A stretch of 64,000 nt of DNA from Treponema sp. (lineage in GTDB: Bacteria > Spirochaetota > Spirochaetia > Treponematales > Treponemataceae). The notes beneath the pieces were generated by a model that did no database searches, was not told where the DNA came from, and was given only the letters and a program-made list of their open reading frames with translations. The stretch covers positions 1 to 64,000 of the forward strand of contig JAKSTH010000001.1 of assembly GCA_024402655.1 (NCBI GenBank), given 5' to 3'. A program made the translations under genes and the position numbers. Positions 34,967 through 45,787 of this stretch are shown here, one piece after another; within the stretch, counting starts at the first letter, position 1; every line of letters starts with the position of its first letter.

Positions 34967-37900
34967 ATGATTAAACTTAGCCGCGGTGCAAAAATATGTT
35001 CCATCATTTCTATTGTTCTCATCATTATGGCGCTGATATTATTACGCCCATTAAACAGGAAACTGGAGTCTCTTGTTAATGATTATGCACAGGAATTAAA
35101 TTCTGTTCTTTACGAAAAAGCCGGCATTAGTATTTCATATAAAACTTTTTCTCCATCCATTCTTGCATCATTTAAAATTTCAGACATTAAGTGTGTTAAT
35201 AAAGATAATGATGATGTAGTTGTAATTGATGAACTGGTTGTAAACTATAAGCTTTTTAATGCAATTAGAGGAAAGTATTCAGACATTATCAAATCCGTAA
35301 AAATCGATGGTGCAAAAGTTGATATTGGACGCATTGTTACAGTTTGCATGGAAATGTTTCAGAATCAGGAGTCGGAACAAAATCCGCTGGCAGAAACTGA
35401 AAATCCACCTTTTGAATTTGAATCAATTGCTCAATATATTCCTGCTGACTGTAGAATAAAAGATTTAACTCTTATTTATAATGATGAATTTATTACATCA
35501 ACATATTATGTAGACAATTTAAACCTTAACAATGCAGCTGAAAAACAACTTATTGATGTTGACATGAAAGGCCGCATGGAACTTTTAATAAAAGATATAA
35601 AACTTAATGTAGACGGTTCTGTTCAGCTTTCGGGTAACATTACTCACAATCTTGAAAATTCAACTGCAAAACTTACAGCTTCAAATTTTGATGTTATGGG
35701 CTTTAAAATTTCAAAACAGAATCTTTTAGTAACATATAAAAATAACGAAGTAGAAGCTCATTCAATTCAAACCGTAAATCCTTTATATATCTGGGGTTCA
35801 TATAATTTTGCAGATATGATTACTAAAGCAGGAATTAAAACTGACAATCTTTCACCAATGTCTGTTTTTTCCACAAAAGACAAAGAACTTGTAGACATGA
35901 TAAAAGATTTCCGTTTGTCTTTAGACGCTTCTATTGAATATGATATTCTGGAAGATAATCTTTCATATGAATCAAGCGGTGGTTTTTATGTTCCACAAAA
36001 GTTTGTTCCAGATGGACTTAATGTTTATTATGCTTTAGATGGAGATATGAATTTCCTTCATGTTGAACGGCTTCAGGCAATTGGAAAATTGTGCGACCTG
36101 CGTTCTAACTTTGATGCAGAATTTGCAAATTTAAAATTGGACGGATTTTTTGATGTAAAACGATTTACACTTCCAAACGGCAAAAATATCAGTTCTCAAA
36201 TATATCTTGATCCACTGTATTCTGGTTTTATGATTTTTGCGCCACAAATTAATATTGGAGAAAAAACATTAACTGGTCTTCAGGTAAAATTGCTTCCTCA
36301 AAATGATTCCATAGACTTTGATTTTGAAGTTTCTGATTATACACCATTAACAACTGGTAAAATTGAAATTACCGGCAGTTATTTGCTTTCTTCAAATTAT
36401 GCACAGGCAAATGTGGGACTAAACAGTTTGTCTATAAACAGTATTGTTGAATACGTTCAGGAACTTGTAGATGAACAAACAAGTGCTTCAATGGACGGTA
36501 TTAAAGATTTTATAAAACCTTATCTGTTTACTGGGGACGTATATGTTTCTTCAGATTTAAAATCTATTTCTTATAATGTTCCTTACATTCTTGTTGCTAA
36601 CACAGAAGAAGATAATCAGTATATCTTTGCTTCTGCAAATGGTAATGAACAGTCTGTGCAGTTAAACCGATTCGACTTAATCTACGGAAGTTATGCAGCA
36701 AATCTTACTGGAACACTTGATATAGAACCAGAGTCAAATGATATGTTCTTTGATGCAGAATTAATTTTTGCTTCAATTCCATATCATCTTACAGGAAATA
36801 TCGAAGAAAACAGAATTTCTATTTCTGGTGATTATGGTATTACTGCCTTTATAAATCTTGGCAAAGATGTTATTGATGGAAATCTTGTTGTAGAAAATCT
36901 GCCATTCTTCCTTATGAATGATTCTTATGTCTTTTCTACAGATTCTTTCTTTAGCTATGATAATGAAACTGGGCCACAGATTCAGTGTACAAAACTGGAA
37001 ATCGAAAAAACTGATATTAACTCATCAATAAATCCAAAGGTAAGTATTTCTGGAACCGGAACAAAATACGGTGCTCAGCTTACAAATATTACTTATTTCG
37101 ACAGATATTCTGTATTAGACGGTTCGGCAGATATTAAAGTAAACTTTGTTGATGATATTTTCAGTTCGGCAGCTGTAAATCTTCTTGTAATGAACAGTGA
37201 TACAAAAGAAAAAGTTCAAATTGATCTTGCTGCAAGTAATCCAGACGGTTTACCTTTAGACATGGATACAATTATGAAAAATATGTATCTTAATGCCAAT
37301 ATTGATATAAATAACTTTAGCATGAGCCGTTTCTCTTCTATAAATAACAACAATAATCGTCTTACTGGAAATATTTCATTAACTGGAACTCTTGAACATC
37401 CATATGCCGCAATTTCTCTATCTAAACTGACAATGGTCTTTGGTGGAGACATGCTTACTGCTTCCGGTAATATTTTACTCGAAGACAGAATTATATCTAT
37501 TGTAGACACCAGCTTTGCTTATCCAACTCTTGGTGTACAAAATATTTCTGGTGAAATCGATCTGGAAAAATTTGAAGGTGCCGTAAATGCTCTTTTCTTT
37601 ATGGGTGAAAAGGGAAGTGACTTAAAAATTCCAATTACTATAAAACTTTACGATTCATTCTATACAGATAATGAATTTATTCCTGAAATTTTTACTGTAA
37701 CAATTGCAACAGATGACATTAATGGAAACCTTATGAAAAAATCTACCAAGTTCGACATTTCCATGAACTATTCACCAGATTTTATTTCTGTATTCTCTTC
37801 AGACAATATTGGACTTGTAGGAACATATATTCCAGAAACAGGTGAACTTTTTGGCTCAATAGATTCTACTGGAATTACCAGCTTTGACATTGGCGGTGTT

Positions 37901-39352
37901 GCTTCCCTTAATGAACTGAATATTGACTTATCTAGAATTAAAATAGATTTGAAAAAACTGATGGCATACTTCAATCTGGATGATGCTATTAAAATTGAAA
38001 ATGGTATTCTGGAAGGAGATTTTCATCTTGGTGGTAATCTGGACACTCCAGACTTTGTGGGCGTTTTAAGCATTGCTAATCCAAAAGTAAGACTTCCTGG
38101 TTTATTTGATCAGGTTCTTTCTACAGATAAATTGATTATTTCTGCAACTGGAAATGAAATTGCTATGGAAAAATTTAACGTTGCAGTTAGAAATAGTAAT
38201 CCTCGCTTCCTTTTTAGTGCCAAACTTGGTATGAACAAATGGGCTGTAGATACAATTTTCTTTGACCTGAAAAATCTTCCTAAAAACACAATTCCTTTGC
38301 GTTATAAAGATCCTATTTTTAAGCTGGATGGAGATATTCAGGGTGAAGTAGATTTCTTCTTTGAAAAAAATACATGGACTGCAACAGGAAATATTTTTGC
38401 AGATGATGTTGATTTTACTATTGATGGTGCGGCCCTTGCTACTACAGTGTGGGAAGATGGTTGGGGAATAATCACAGATTTGAACCTTAAATTTGGAACA
38501 CATGTTGCCTTGAATGTAACACCATTACTTCGTGCTATCTTTGTTCCAAATACAAACATTGGTCTTAAAGTAGATACAGACGCAAATAAATATGAAGTAG
38601 ACGGAGAAGTTAAGCTTCGTTCCGGAGATATTGCTTATTTACAGAGAAACTTCTATATCAAAGAAGGTGTAATCCGCTTTAATCCAGAAGATATGGCAAA
38701 CCCAATGATTACTTTAAGAGCCGAAACCCGTGAAAAAGATGAAAAAGGCCAGCAGGTTAGAATTATTTTCTCAGTAGAAAATCAGTATCTTCAGGATTTA
38801 AACCCAAGATTTACTGCCATTCCAAGTAAGTCTGAACAGGAAATTATGTCTTTACTTGGCCAGGTATTAAAAACTGATTCAGATTCTATTGGTGAAGTAC
38901 TTCTTTCTGTAGGCGATTATTATATTCAGTCTACAGTTATGAGCGGACTTGAAAACAAGTTGCGAGACTTACTGAATTTTGATATATTTTCTGTTAGAAC
39001 AAACTTTTTACAGAATACTTTTGGTGCTATTGGTTCTACCCAAAATGCCCTTGATTCTGAAAAACAAACAATAACAATTGGTAACTTTTTGGATAATTCA
39101 ACTGTTTATATAGGTAAATACCTGGGAAGTGCATTATATGTAGACGGTATGGTTCATCTTTCAATGGATGATAATGCTTCTGCAGATGCTTCTTCTCTTG
39201 GCAATCTTTTATTCAAACCAGAAATTGGTCTCGAATTGGAATTGCCAATTGCAAATATCCGATGGAGTATGTCTCCAGATATTAATGCGTTATTAAATAA
39301 TGAATATGTTCCTTCCACAGCACTTACTCTGTCATGGAAGTTCAATTTCTAA
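34967..39352 (+). CDS. tamB: TamB/AsmA-like outer-membrane biogenesis protein
   Basis: A 1461-residue protein anchored by one N-terminal membrane helix (about 12-30). A very long periplasmic beta-rich region follows, made of repeated strands typical of the beta-taco bridge proteins (TamB, YhdP, VPS13-like). The last 350 residues match the TamB C-terminal DUF490 domain (DLNLKFGTHVALNVTPLL, VDGEVKLRSGDIAYLQRNF, FNPEDMANPMITLRAETRE). Such proteins help assemble barrels or carry phospholipid to the outer membrane. bamA follows 18 bases downstream and no tamA is present, so BamA may be its barrel partner. As I recall this matches T. pallidum TP0325-TP0328. Confidence 0.9.
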   Translation: MIKLSRGAKICSIISIVLIIMALILLRPLNRKLESLVNDYAQELNSVLYEKAGISISYKTFSPSILASFKISDIKCVNKDNDDVVVIDELVVNYKLFNAIRGKYSDIIKSVKIDGAKVDIGRIVTVCMEMFQNQESEQNPLAETENPPFEFESIAQYIPADCRIKDLTLIYNDEFITSTYYVDNLNLNNAAEKQLIDVDMKGRMELLIKDIKLNVDGSVQLSGNITHNLENSTAKLTASNFDVMGFKISKQNLLVTYKNNEVEAHSIQTVNPLYIWGSYNFADMITKAGIKTDNLSPMSVFSTKDKELVDMIKDFRLSLDASIEYDILEDNLSYESSGGFYVPQKFVPDGLNVYYALDGDMNFLHVERLQAIGKLCDLRSNFDAEFANLKLDGFFDVKRFTLPNGKNISSQIYLDPLYSGFMIFAPQINIGEKTLTGLQVKLLPQNDSIDFDFEVSDYTPLTTGKIEITGSYLLSSNYAQANVGLNSLSINSIVEYVQELVDEQTSASMDGIKDFIKPYLFTGDVYVSSDLKSISYNVPYILVANTEEDNQYIFASANGNEQSVQLNRFDLIYGSYAANLTGTLDIEPESNDMFFDAELIFASIPYHLTGNIEENRISISGDYGITAFINLGKDVIDGNLVVENLPFFLMNDSYVFSTDSFFSYDNETGPQIQCTKLEIEKTDINSSINPKVSISGTGTKYGAQLTNITYFDRYSVLDGSADIKVNFVDDIFSSAAVNLLVMNSDTKEKVQIDLAASNPDGLPLDMDTIMKNMYLNANIDINNFSMSRFSSINNNNNRLTGNISLTGTLEHPYAAISLSKLTMVFGGDMLTASGNILLEDRIISIVDTSFAYPTLGVQNISGEIDLEKFEGAVNALFFMGEKGSDLKIPITIKLYDSFYTDNEFIPEIFTVTIATDDINGNLMKKSTKFDISMNYSPDFISVFSSDNIGLVGTYIPETGELFGSIDSTGITSFDIGGVASLNELNIDLSRIKIDLKKLMAYFNLDDAIKIENGILEGDFHLGGNLDTPDFVGVLSIANPKVRLPGLFDQVLSTDKLIISATGNEIAMEKFNVAVRNSNPRFLFSAKLGMNKWAVDTIFFDLKNLPKNTIPLRYKDPIFKLDGDIQGEVDFFFEKNTWTATGNIFADDVDFTIDGAALATTVWEDGWGIITDLNLKFGTHVALNVTPLLRAIFVPNTNIGLKVDTDANKYEVDGEVKLRSGDIAYLQRNFYIKEGVIRFNPEDMANPMITLRAETREKDEKGQQVRIIFSVENQYLQDLNPRFTAIPSKSEQEIMSLLGQVLKTDSDSIGEVLLSVGDYYIQSTVMSGLENKLRDLLNFDIFSVRTNFLQNTFGAIGSTQNALDSEKQTITIGNFLDNSTVYIGKYLGSALYVDGMVHLSMDDNASADASSLGNLLFKPEIGLELELPIANIRWSMSPDINALLNNEYVPSTALTLSWKFNF

Positions 39353-39370
39353 AAGTCAGGAGTTTATAAA

Positions 39371-41776
39371 ATGCGACGACGTTTTTTCACTGTAATCTTG
39401 ATGCTTTTTGCATTGTCTTTTGTATCTGCTCAAGATAGTGATGGATGGTTTTATGGTAAAAATATTTCAAAAATCGAATTTGTCGGTTTAAAAAATATTA
39501 AAAAATCTGATCTTTTTTCTATTGAAGATAATTTTACTTCAGTACCTTTTACAGATGAAGTTTATGAAGAATTATTGGATCGTATTAATACTCTTGAATA
39601 CTTTAGTTCTTTTGACAGTTATGTAAACAGAGATTCAAAAAATCCTAATAATATTATTCTTACTTTTGAAGTAGAAGAACGCCCAATTGTTTCTTCAATT
39701 AATTTTAGTGGAAACCAGAAGATTCGTAATGGTGAACTTAGAGATGTAATAAAAACAAAAGCTTCAGATATTTATCTTGAATCAAAAATTCTTGTAGATG
39801 AACGTCTTCTTAGAGACTATTACATAAGCAAAGGTTATTCAGATTCTTCTATTACTCACAAAGTTGAAGATGATGCAACTGGAAAAAAAGTAACATTTGT
39901 TATAAGCGAAGGAAAAAACACTGTAATTAGAGAAATCCATACAAGTGGAAATACCGTGTTCTCGGAAAAATCATTAAAATCAAAACTTTCAATGAAAGAA
40001 GTTGGATTTTTAAAAGATGGTGCTTTCCAAACAACAGCCTTGGAACAGGACAAAAAACAGATTGTCAGCATGTACCAGGAAAAGGGCTATGTAGACGCTT
40101 TTATTCAGGATGTTAAAATTGAAACTGAATATAATGAAGAAAAACAGAGACAGGAATTAATTATTACTTTCATCATTCAGGAAGGAACTCAGTATAATTA
40201 TGCTGGTATTAAAATTTCTGGAAACGAAATTTTCTCTTCGGAACAGCTTGAATCGTATATTAAACTTAAAGAAGGTGCAGTATTTAATGCTGTAAAATTC
40301 CAGGAAGGTTTAATGAATATTCAGTCGGTATACGTTGATAACGGTTATATGCAGTGTCAGATGTATCCTATTCCTTCTAAAAATCTTGAAACTCGTGAAA
40401 TTTCATACAATCTTACAATTGTAGAAAGTTCAAGAAGCCATGTTGAAAATATTATTATCAGAGGAAATACAAGAACTAAAGAAGAAGTTATTCGCCGTGA
40501 AATTCCTATTGAAGAAGGAGATATTTTCTCTCGAGATAAGATTATTTCTGGTATGCGTAACCTTTACAGTCTTCAGTTCTTCTCTGCAATTGCTCCAGAT
40601 TTCCAGCCAGGTTCTGAATCTGATTTAGTAGATTTAGTTTTTGATGTAGAAGAACAGTCTACAGTCAGCTTAAACTTTGGTATGACATTCTCTGGTGTTA
40701 CAGAACCAAATGATCTTCCAGTTTCAATTTATGCAAAAATTGAAAACTCAAATCTTTTTGGTGAAGGAAAATCAATTTCAGCTCAGACAACAATTGCAAA
40801 GAACGAACAGTCAATAGATTTGTCTTATGCACAGAACTGGCTTTTTGGTTTACCTCTTTCATATAATCAGTCGTTATCATTCTCTCATACAAAGAGTTAT
40901 TCTCAGGTTAATAACTTTACACCTGACTTAAACTTTGACCAGGCTTATTATTACATGTCTTATGAAGGATGGAATGCTGCTTTAGGAACTGCATTTGGTA
41001 GAAGATGGACTCCAGACTTTGCAATTGTTACTGTAACTGGCGGTATGAGCAATAAACTTACACGTTATGTTTATGATGATAAGATTTATACTCCAGCTGA
41101 CATTGGTATTTCAACTTTTGCAAATCAGTGGGGACTTCAGAACAGCATTTATGCCAGTGTTTCTTTAGATAACCGTGATATTAGTTACAATCCTTCTAAA
41201 GGATGGTTTGTAAGTGAAAGAGTTTCTTGGAACGGTCTTCTTCCAGGTCTTGAAAAAGAATTCTTCCTTAAAACAGACACTAAACTTGAAGGATATTTAA
41301 AACTTTGCGATGTACCTGTTTCAGAAAACTGGAGTTTTAAACTGGTACTTGCCGGATTTACTAATTTTGTTAATTTGTTCCCAACTCCAAATACAACAAT
41401 CAGCGATTCTAACCGTTTGTATATCGATGGAATGTTTAATGGACGCGGATGGACTGAATTATATAAAGCTGCAAATGTAAAAGGACAGGCTTTATGGAAT
41501 ACACAGATTGAATTAAGAATGCCAATTGTCGACAACATTCTTGGAATTGATCTTTTCCATGATGCAATTGCACTTAAATCAGACTTTAGTTCAATGATGA
41601 CTAATTTAAGTCTTGAAGACTTTTACTTTAGTTTTGGTCCTGCTTTGAGAATTATTATGCCACAATTCCCATTGCATTTAATGTTTGCTTTCCGTTATCA
41701 GTATGACGGAAATGGATTCAAGTGGGCAGATAATCCATATCAGTTCACATTATCATTTAATATTGTAAATAAATAA
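39371..41776 (+). CDS. bamA: Outer-membrane barrel assembly protein BamA
   Basis: BamA inserts beta-barrel proteins into the outer membrane. The 801-residue protein has a signal peptide (VILMLFALSFVSAQ), five POTRA domains (roughly 29-100, 101-180, 181-265, 266-345, 346-420; for example IRGNTRTKEEVIRREIPIEE in the last), and a 16-strand barrel. The barrel includes FNGRGWTELY at the position of the conserved VRGF/Y loop motif and ends QFTLSFNIVNK. The C-terminal residue is Lys, not the usual aromatic. RBS AGGAG. It lies between tamB and skp. Confidence 0.96.
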   Translation: MRRRFFTVILMLFALSFVSAQDSDGWFYGKNISKIEFVGLKNIKKSDLFSIEDNFTSVPFTDEVYEELLDRINTLEYFSSFDSYVNRDSKNPNNIILTFEVEERPIVSSINFSGNQKIRNGELRDVIKTKASDIYLESKILVDERLLRDYYISKGYSDSSITHKVEDDATGKKVTFVISEGKNTVIREIHTSGNTVFSEKSLKSKLSMKEVGFLKDGAFQTTALEQDKKQIVSMYQEKGYVDAFIQDVKIETEYNEEKQRQELIITFIIQEGTQYNYAGIKISGNEIFSSEQLESYIKLKEGAVFNAVKFQEGLMNIQSVYVDNGYMQCQMYPIPSKNLETREISYNLTIVESSRSHVENIIIRGNTRTKEEVIRREIPIEEGDIFSRDKIISGMRNLYSLQFFSAIAPDFQPGSESDLVDLVFDVEEQSTVSLNFGMTFSGVTEPNDLPVSIYAKIENSNLFGEGKSISAQTTIAKNEQSIDLSYAQNWLFGLPLSYNQSLSFSHTKSYSQVNNFTPDLNFDQAYYYMSYEGWNAALGTAFGRRWTPDFAIVTVTGGMSNKLTRYVYDDKIYTPADIGISTFANQWGLQNSIYASVSLDNRDISYNPSKGWFVSERVSWNGLLPGLEKEFFLKTDTKLEGYLKLCDVPVSENWSFKLVLAGFTNFVNLFPTPNTTISDSNRLYIDGMFNGRGWTELYKAANVKGQALWNTQIELRMPIVDNILGIDLFHDAIALKSDFSSMMTNLSLEDFYFSFGPALRIIMPQFPLHLMFAFRYQYDGNGFKWADNPYQFTLSFNIVNK

Positions 41777-41796
41777 TTCTTAAGAGGTTTTTTATT

Positions 41797-42327
41797 ATGA
41801 CAAAGACAACAAAAACATTATCATTAGTTCTTACTATTTTCTTATTAGGTTGTGTACAGATGTTTGCACAGCAGCAGATTACAAAATTTGCTGTAGTTGA
41901 TACTTCAAAAGTTTATAGCGCATATTATAGAAATGCTGCTCCTGTAAAAAATTACGAAAATAAGAAAGCTGAATTCCAGAAAGAAATTACAAAGCGTTCA
42001 GAAGAAATTAAAACTCTTAGAAAAAAGAAGGCTGATTATGAAGCTGCAGGTGACACTGCTAATGCACAGAAAGTTCAGGCTGACATTACTAAGAAAACTG
42101 AATACTTAACAGATTATACAAATGCTAAAAATGCAGAATTGGAAACTATGTTAAACAATCTTCAGAAATCTGATGAATTCTATAAAAAACTTTACAAAAC
42201 TTTACAGAAAGTTGCTGAAAGTGGTGGTTATAGTATGATTTTGAGTTTGCAGGATTCTAATTCAATTCTTTGGTACAGTAGTTCTGTAGACATTACTGAA
42301 CAGGTAATTCAGGAATTAGGTCTCTAA
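41797..42327 (+). CDS. skp: OmpH/Skp-family periplasmic chaperone
   Basis: A 176-residue exported protein (signal ending CVQMFAQ). The long central stretch (about 45-130) is charged and coiled-coil forming, matching the Skp tentacles, and flanking short beta strands (FAVVDTSKVYSAY, YSMILSLQDSNSILWYSS) form the trimerisation base. Skp holds unfolded outer-membrane proteins on the way to BamA, encoded immediately upstream. RBS AAGAGG. Location and size support the call. Confidence 0.9.
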   Translation: MTKTTKTLSLVLTIFLLGCVQMFAQQQITKFAVVDTSKVYSAYYRNAAPVKNYENKKAEFQKEITKRSEEIKTLRKKKADYEAAGDTANAQKVQADITKKTEYLTDYTNAKNAELETMLNNLQKSDEFYKKLYKTLQKVAESGGYSMILSLQDSNSILWYSSSVDITEQVIQELGL

Positions 42328-42338
42328 TTTTACTATAA

Positions 42339-44942
42339 ATGGACCAACAGGAAACATTAACACCGATGATGGTACAATACCAGTCGGTGAAAAAAAATTA
42401 TAAAGACGAAGTTGTTTTTTTCAGACTTGGTGACTTCTACGAAATGTTTAATGATGACGCAGTAGAAGTCTCTCGTCTTTTAAATTTAACTCTAACTCAC
42501 AGAGCGAACCAGCCAATGTGTGGTATTCCTTACCATGCTGCAAAAATCTATATTGCCCGTTTATTACGCATGGGCAAAAAAATTGTAATCTGCGAACAGG
42601 TTGGTGAAATCCCAAAAGGCGGAAAAGGAATTACTGAAAGAAAGGTTGTAGAAATAATTACACCTGGTACAGCAGTAGAGTCAGAATACCTGGAAGGAAA
42701 TAATGCGAACTATCTTGCAGCTTTGTGCATTTATAAAGGCAGAGTAGGATATGCTTATATTGATGTTACAACATCATCTTTTAAAGCAACTTCATGGCCT
42801 GCTGTAAAAATGTATGAAAACTTTGGAAAGGAATTAAGTCGTTCAAAGCCAAGAGAATTTTTACTTCCATTATCACTTAAAAATAACAGCGACATTCAGA
42901 CAGCTTTTGCAGCTCATGGTGAAATCGCAATTTCTTATTATCCAGACTGGGATTTTTCGTATGATGTTTCCTATAAAAAACTTACACAGCAGTTTAATAC
43001 AGTTACATTAAAATCTTTTGGGTTGGATGAAAATGCAAGCGAAGTTGTTCCTGCTGGTTTTCTTTTAGATTATCTTGCTAAAACAACTAATGTAAATCTT
43101 CCTCATGTAAATTCAATTCAGATTTATTCTGACAATGAATATTTGATTTTAGATGATTCTTCTAGAAAAAATCTGGAAATTACAGAAAATATGCGGGATG
43201 GAACTTCTCAGTATACTTTACTGGAATGTGTAAATTTTACAAAAACTGCAATGGGATGCAGAAAAATCAGAAACTGGCTGCAGTTCCCATTAACAAAATT
43301 AAATCAAATCGAAGACCGTCAGAACAGAATTACAGCATTTTACAAAGACCAGAGCCTTTTAGATAAAGTCCGACAGGATTTTTCTTCAATTCTTGATGTT
43401 GAACGACTAACAGGTCGCATTGCTATGGATAAAGCTCATGCTAAAGATTTACAGGCTTTGCGTTTTAGTCTTGAAAGCTGGATAAATGCAAAAAATTATC
43501 TAAATCAATATGATTTTTCATTTGTTTCATCAGATGATTCAATAAAAATTATTGATATGATTAAAAATGCTATTTTGGATGATCCTAGTACTTCTTTAAC
43601 AGACGGTGGAATTATTAAAAGCGGATGGTCAGAAGAACTGGATTATTGGAGAGGCATTCATAATAATTTTAATCAGATTCTTAGTGCATACGAACAGGAA
43701 GAAAAAGATAAAACTGGAATTTCTACATTAAAAATTAAATACAACAATAATGCAGGGTACTTTATAGAAGTAAGTAAAGGAAAACTTTCCAGTGTACCAC
43801 CTCATTTTATTATGCGTCGTGCTTTAGTAAATGGGGATCGTTATACTACTGAAAAACTGCAGGATTTAGAAATGCAGTTAAATGAATCTTCTACAAAAAT
43901 ACTTGAATTGGAAAGAGATTTGTTTGTTGAACTAAGAACTCAGCTTCATCAATATATTCAATATCTTTTCCAAATTGCAGAAGAAATTGCAAATACTGAT
44001 GTTATTTCGACTTTAGCTTTTGCGGCCCTTAAAAATAACTGGGTTAGACCAGAAATATTAAATGATAGTAATTTTGAAATTATAGAAGGAAGACATCCTG
44101 TTGTAGAAAATCATATGCCAACAGGTGAATTTATTCCAAATGATATAAAAATCAGTAGTGATACAGAAGGATACCCTTCATTTGCTTTAATTACTGGTCC
44201 TAATATGGCAGGTAAAAGTACATATTTACGACAAAATGCCCTTATTGCTTTATTAGCACAGACAGGTTCTTATGTTCCAGCTGCAAGTGCAAAAATTGGT
44301 ATTATAGACCGAATATTCTGTCGTGTTGGTGCTTCTGATAATCTTGCAAAAGGGGAATCAACATTTCTTGTAGAAATGACAGAAACTGCAAATATTCTTC
44401 GTTCTGCAACTACAAAATCCCTTGTTATTATGGATGAAGTTGGTCGTGGGACTTCTACAGAAGATGGACTTGCTATTGCCAGATCTGTAAGTGAATATCT
44501 TCTTGATACAATTAAATGTAAAACTTTATTTGCAACTCACTATCATGAACTTTCAAGAATGGAACACCCTTCTTTAATTAAACTTTGTCTTTCTATTTCT
44601 GAAAATAATGGTACTGTGGTTTTCTTAAGAAAAGTAACAGAAGGAGTTACTGAAAATTCTTATGGTATTCATGTTGCTAAACTGGCGGGAGTTCCTCAGG
44701 AAGTTATAAACCGGGCAAGTGTGATTCTTTCACAAATTCAGCAGGCTGCTCAAGATAAACCTGTTCTGAATTTAGAAAAAGAAATTGTAAGTGAAAAAAT
44801 AAATAATCCTCAGACACCAGGACTTTTTAGTGATGAGGAAATTATAATTTCTGAAATTCTTTCTACAGATTTAGATAATATTACTCCTATGGAAGCTTTG
44901 CAAATAATTTCCAGATGGAAAAAAGAGCTTTCTGGACAATAA
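42339..44942 (+). CDS. mutS: DNA mismatch repair protein MutS
   Basis: MutS recognises mismatches and starts repair. The 867-residue protein has the mismatch-reading F-Y-E motif in GDFYEMF (32-37), Walker A GPNMAGKST near 619, the MutS signature DEVGRGTSTEDGLAIA, and FATHYHEL. Domain order and length are normal for MutS1. It starts 12 bases after skp without a clear Shine-Dalgarno. The bamA-skp-mutS order is shared with T. pallidum as I recall. A perfect A7-TATA-T7 palindrome lies just after the stop. Confidence 0.97.
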   Translation: MDQQETLTPMMVQYQSVKKNYKDEVVFFRLGDFYEMFNDDAVEVSRLLNLTLTHRANQPMCGIPYHAAKIYIARLLRMGKKIVICEQVGEIPKGGKGITERKVVEIITPGTAVESEYLEGNNANYLAALCIYKGRVGYAYIDVTTSSFKATSWPAVKMYENFGKELSRSKPREFLLPLSLKNNSDIQTAFAAHGEIAISYYPDWDFSYDVSYKKLTQQFNTVTLKSFGLDENASEVVPAGFLLDYLAKTTNVNLPHVNSIQIYSDNEYLILDDSSRKNLEITENMRDGTSQYTLLECVNFTKTAMGCRKIRNWLQFPLTKLNQIEDRQNRITAFYKDQSLLDKVRQDFSSILDVERLTGRIAMDKAHAKDLQALRFSLESWINAKNYLNQYDFSFVSSDDSIKIIDMIKNAILDDPSTSLTDGGIIKSGWSEELDYWRGIHNNFNQILSAYEQEEKDKTGISTLKIKYNNNAGYFIEVSKGKLSSVPPHFIMRRALVNGDRYTTEKLQDLEMQLNESSTKILELERDLFVELRTQLHQYIQYLFQIAEEIANTDVISTLAFAALKNNWVRPEILNDSNFEIIEGRHPVVENHMPTGEFIPNDIKISSDTEGYPSFALITGPNMAGKSTYLRQNALIALLAQTGSYVPAASAKIGIIDRIFCRVGASDNLAKGESTFLVEMTETANILRSATTKSLVIMDEVGRGTSTEDGLAIARSVSEYLLDTIKCKTLFATHYHELSRMEHPSLIKLCLSISENNGTVVFLRKVTEGVTENSYGIHVAKLAGVPQEVINRASVILSQIQQAAQDKPVLNLEKEIVSEKINNPQTPGLFSDEEIIISEILSTDLDNITPMEALQIISRWKKELSGQ

Positions 44943-44947
44943 TCAAT

Positions 44948-44965
44948 AAAAAAATATATTTTTTT
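44948..44965. other. A/T palindrome after mutS
   Basis: Seven A, TATA, seven T: an 18-base perfect palindrome five bases after the mutS stop. It has no GC stem, so at best it is a weak terminator; the T-run on either strand is the only supporting feature. Confidence 0.3.
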
Positions 44966-45010
44966 CTCTAAAAATGGTCCGTTTTTGCATATCTTGGTAA
45001 TACTATTTAT

Positions 45011-45769
45011 GTGAATAAAGTGTATTTCAGGTTAAGCGTTTTTTTTAAGACGGTCAGCAGGTTATTATTCAATTTTTGCAACAACGGTTCTGAATGTAAA
45101 ATTTGCGGAAGAACAAATTTATATTCTGTATTATGTCCTGTTTGTTATAAAAAATATTTTCTGGAAATTGTCCCCTCTATTAATCTCATGGAACTTTCTG
45201 GCACTGAAAAAAAGCAACTTGAAAATACACTTGTTCACAATTTTGATACTAGTCTTTTACTTCATGTAGATAAAATCACAAGTCTTTATCCTTATGATTT
45301 GTGGAATAAAGATTTACTTTATAAATGGAAAATTGCAGAAGACAGAAGTTTATCTTTTTATTTTGCAAAATTAATTTATATGGTAATTAAAAATAATAAA
45401 ATCAAAGTTGTTGTGCCTGTTCCTCCTAGACCAGGAAAAATTTCAGAAAAAGGTTGGGATCAGATTGAAGAAATTGCTTTATATCTGGAATGTTTTTTTG
45501 GGATAAAGGTGCTGCGTTTATTAGAAAGAAGGAGTTCTGTTCAACAAAAAAAATTAAATCGAGAAGAAAGATTAAAAAGTTCAAAACTATCTTATTTTTG
45601 GAAAAGCAGAGAAGAGGTGCAAAAAATTTTGAAAATGGATTTGGTTCCTGAAAAAGTTTGCCTTATTGACGATGTAATGACTACTGGTGCTACTTTGGAA
45701 AACTGTGGAAAGGTACTGAAAGAGGGAGGTGTAAAAGAGATTTCGGCTATAACATTATTTATAGTATAG
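45011..45769 (+). CDS. ComF-like phosphoribosyltransferase-fold protein
   Basis: A 252-residue ComF/GntX-family protein. It has an N-terminal zinc-ribbon-like CKICG...CPVC (about 29-45), a middle PVPPRPGKISEKGWDQ, the loop RSSVQQKKLNREER, and a PRTase PRPP motif VCLIDDVMTTGATLENC near the end. ComF proteins are linked to DNA uptake and recombination, but their reaction is not settled. The start is GTG 45011 without Shine-Dalgarno; a weak AATACT box lies six bases upstream. It is not obviously in an operon with mutS or cheW. Confidence 0.85.
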   Translation: MNKVYFRLSVFFKTVSRLLFNFCNNGSECKICGRTNLYSVLCPVCYKKYFLEIVPSINLMELSGTEKKQLENTLVHNFDTSLLLHVDKITSLYPYDLWNKDLLYKWKIAEDRSLSFYFAKLIYMVIKNNKIKVVVPVPPRPGKISEKGWDQIEEIALYLECFFGIKVLRLLERRSSVQQKKLNREERLKSSKLSYFWKSREEVQKILKMDLVPEKVCLIDDVMTTGATLENCGKVLKEGGVKEISAITLFIV

Positions 45770-45787
45770 ACTTGGATTTTGTTTATA

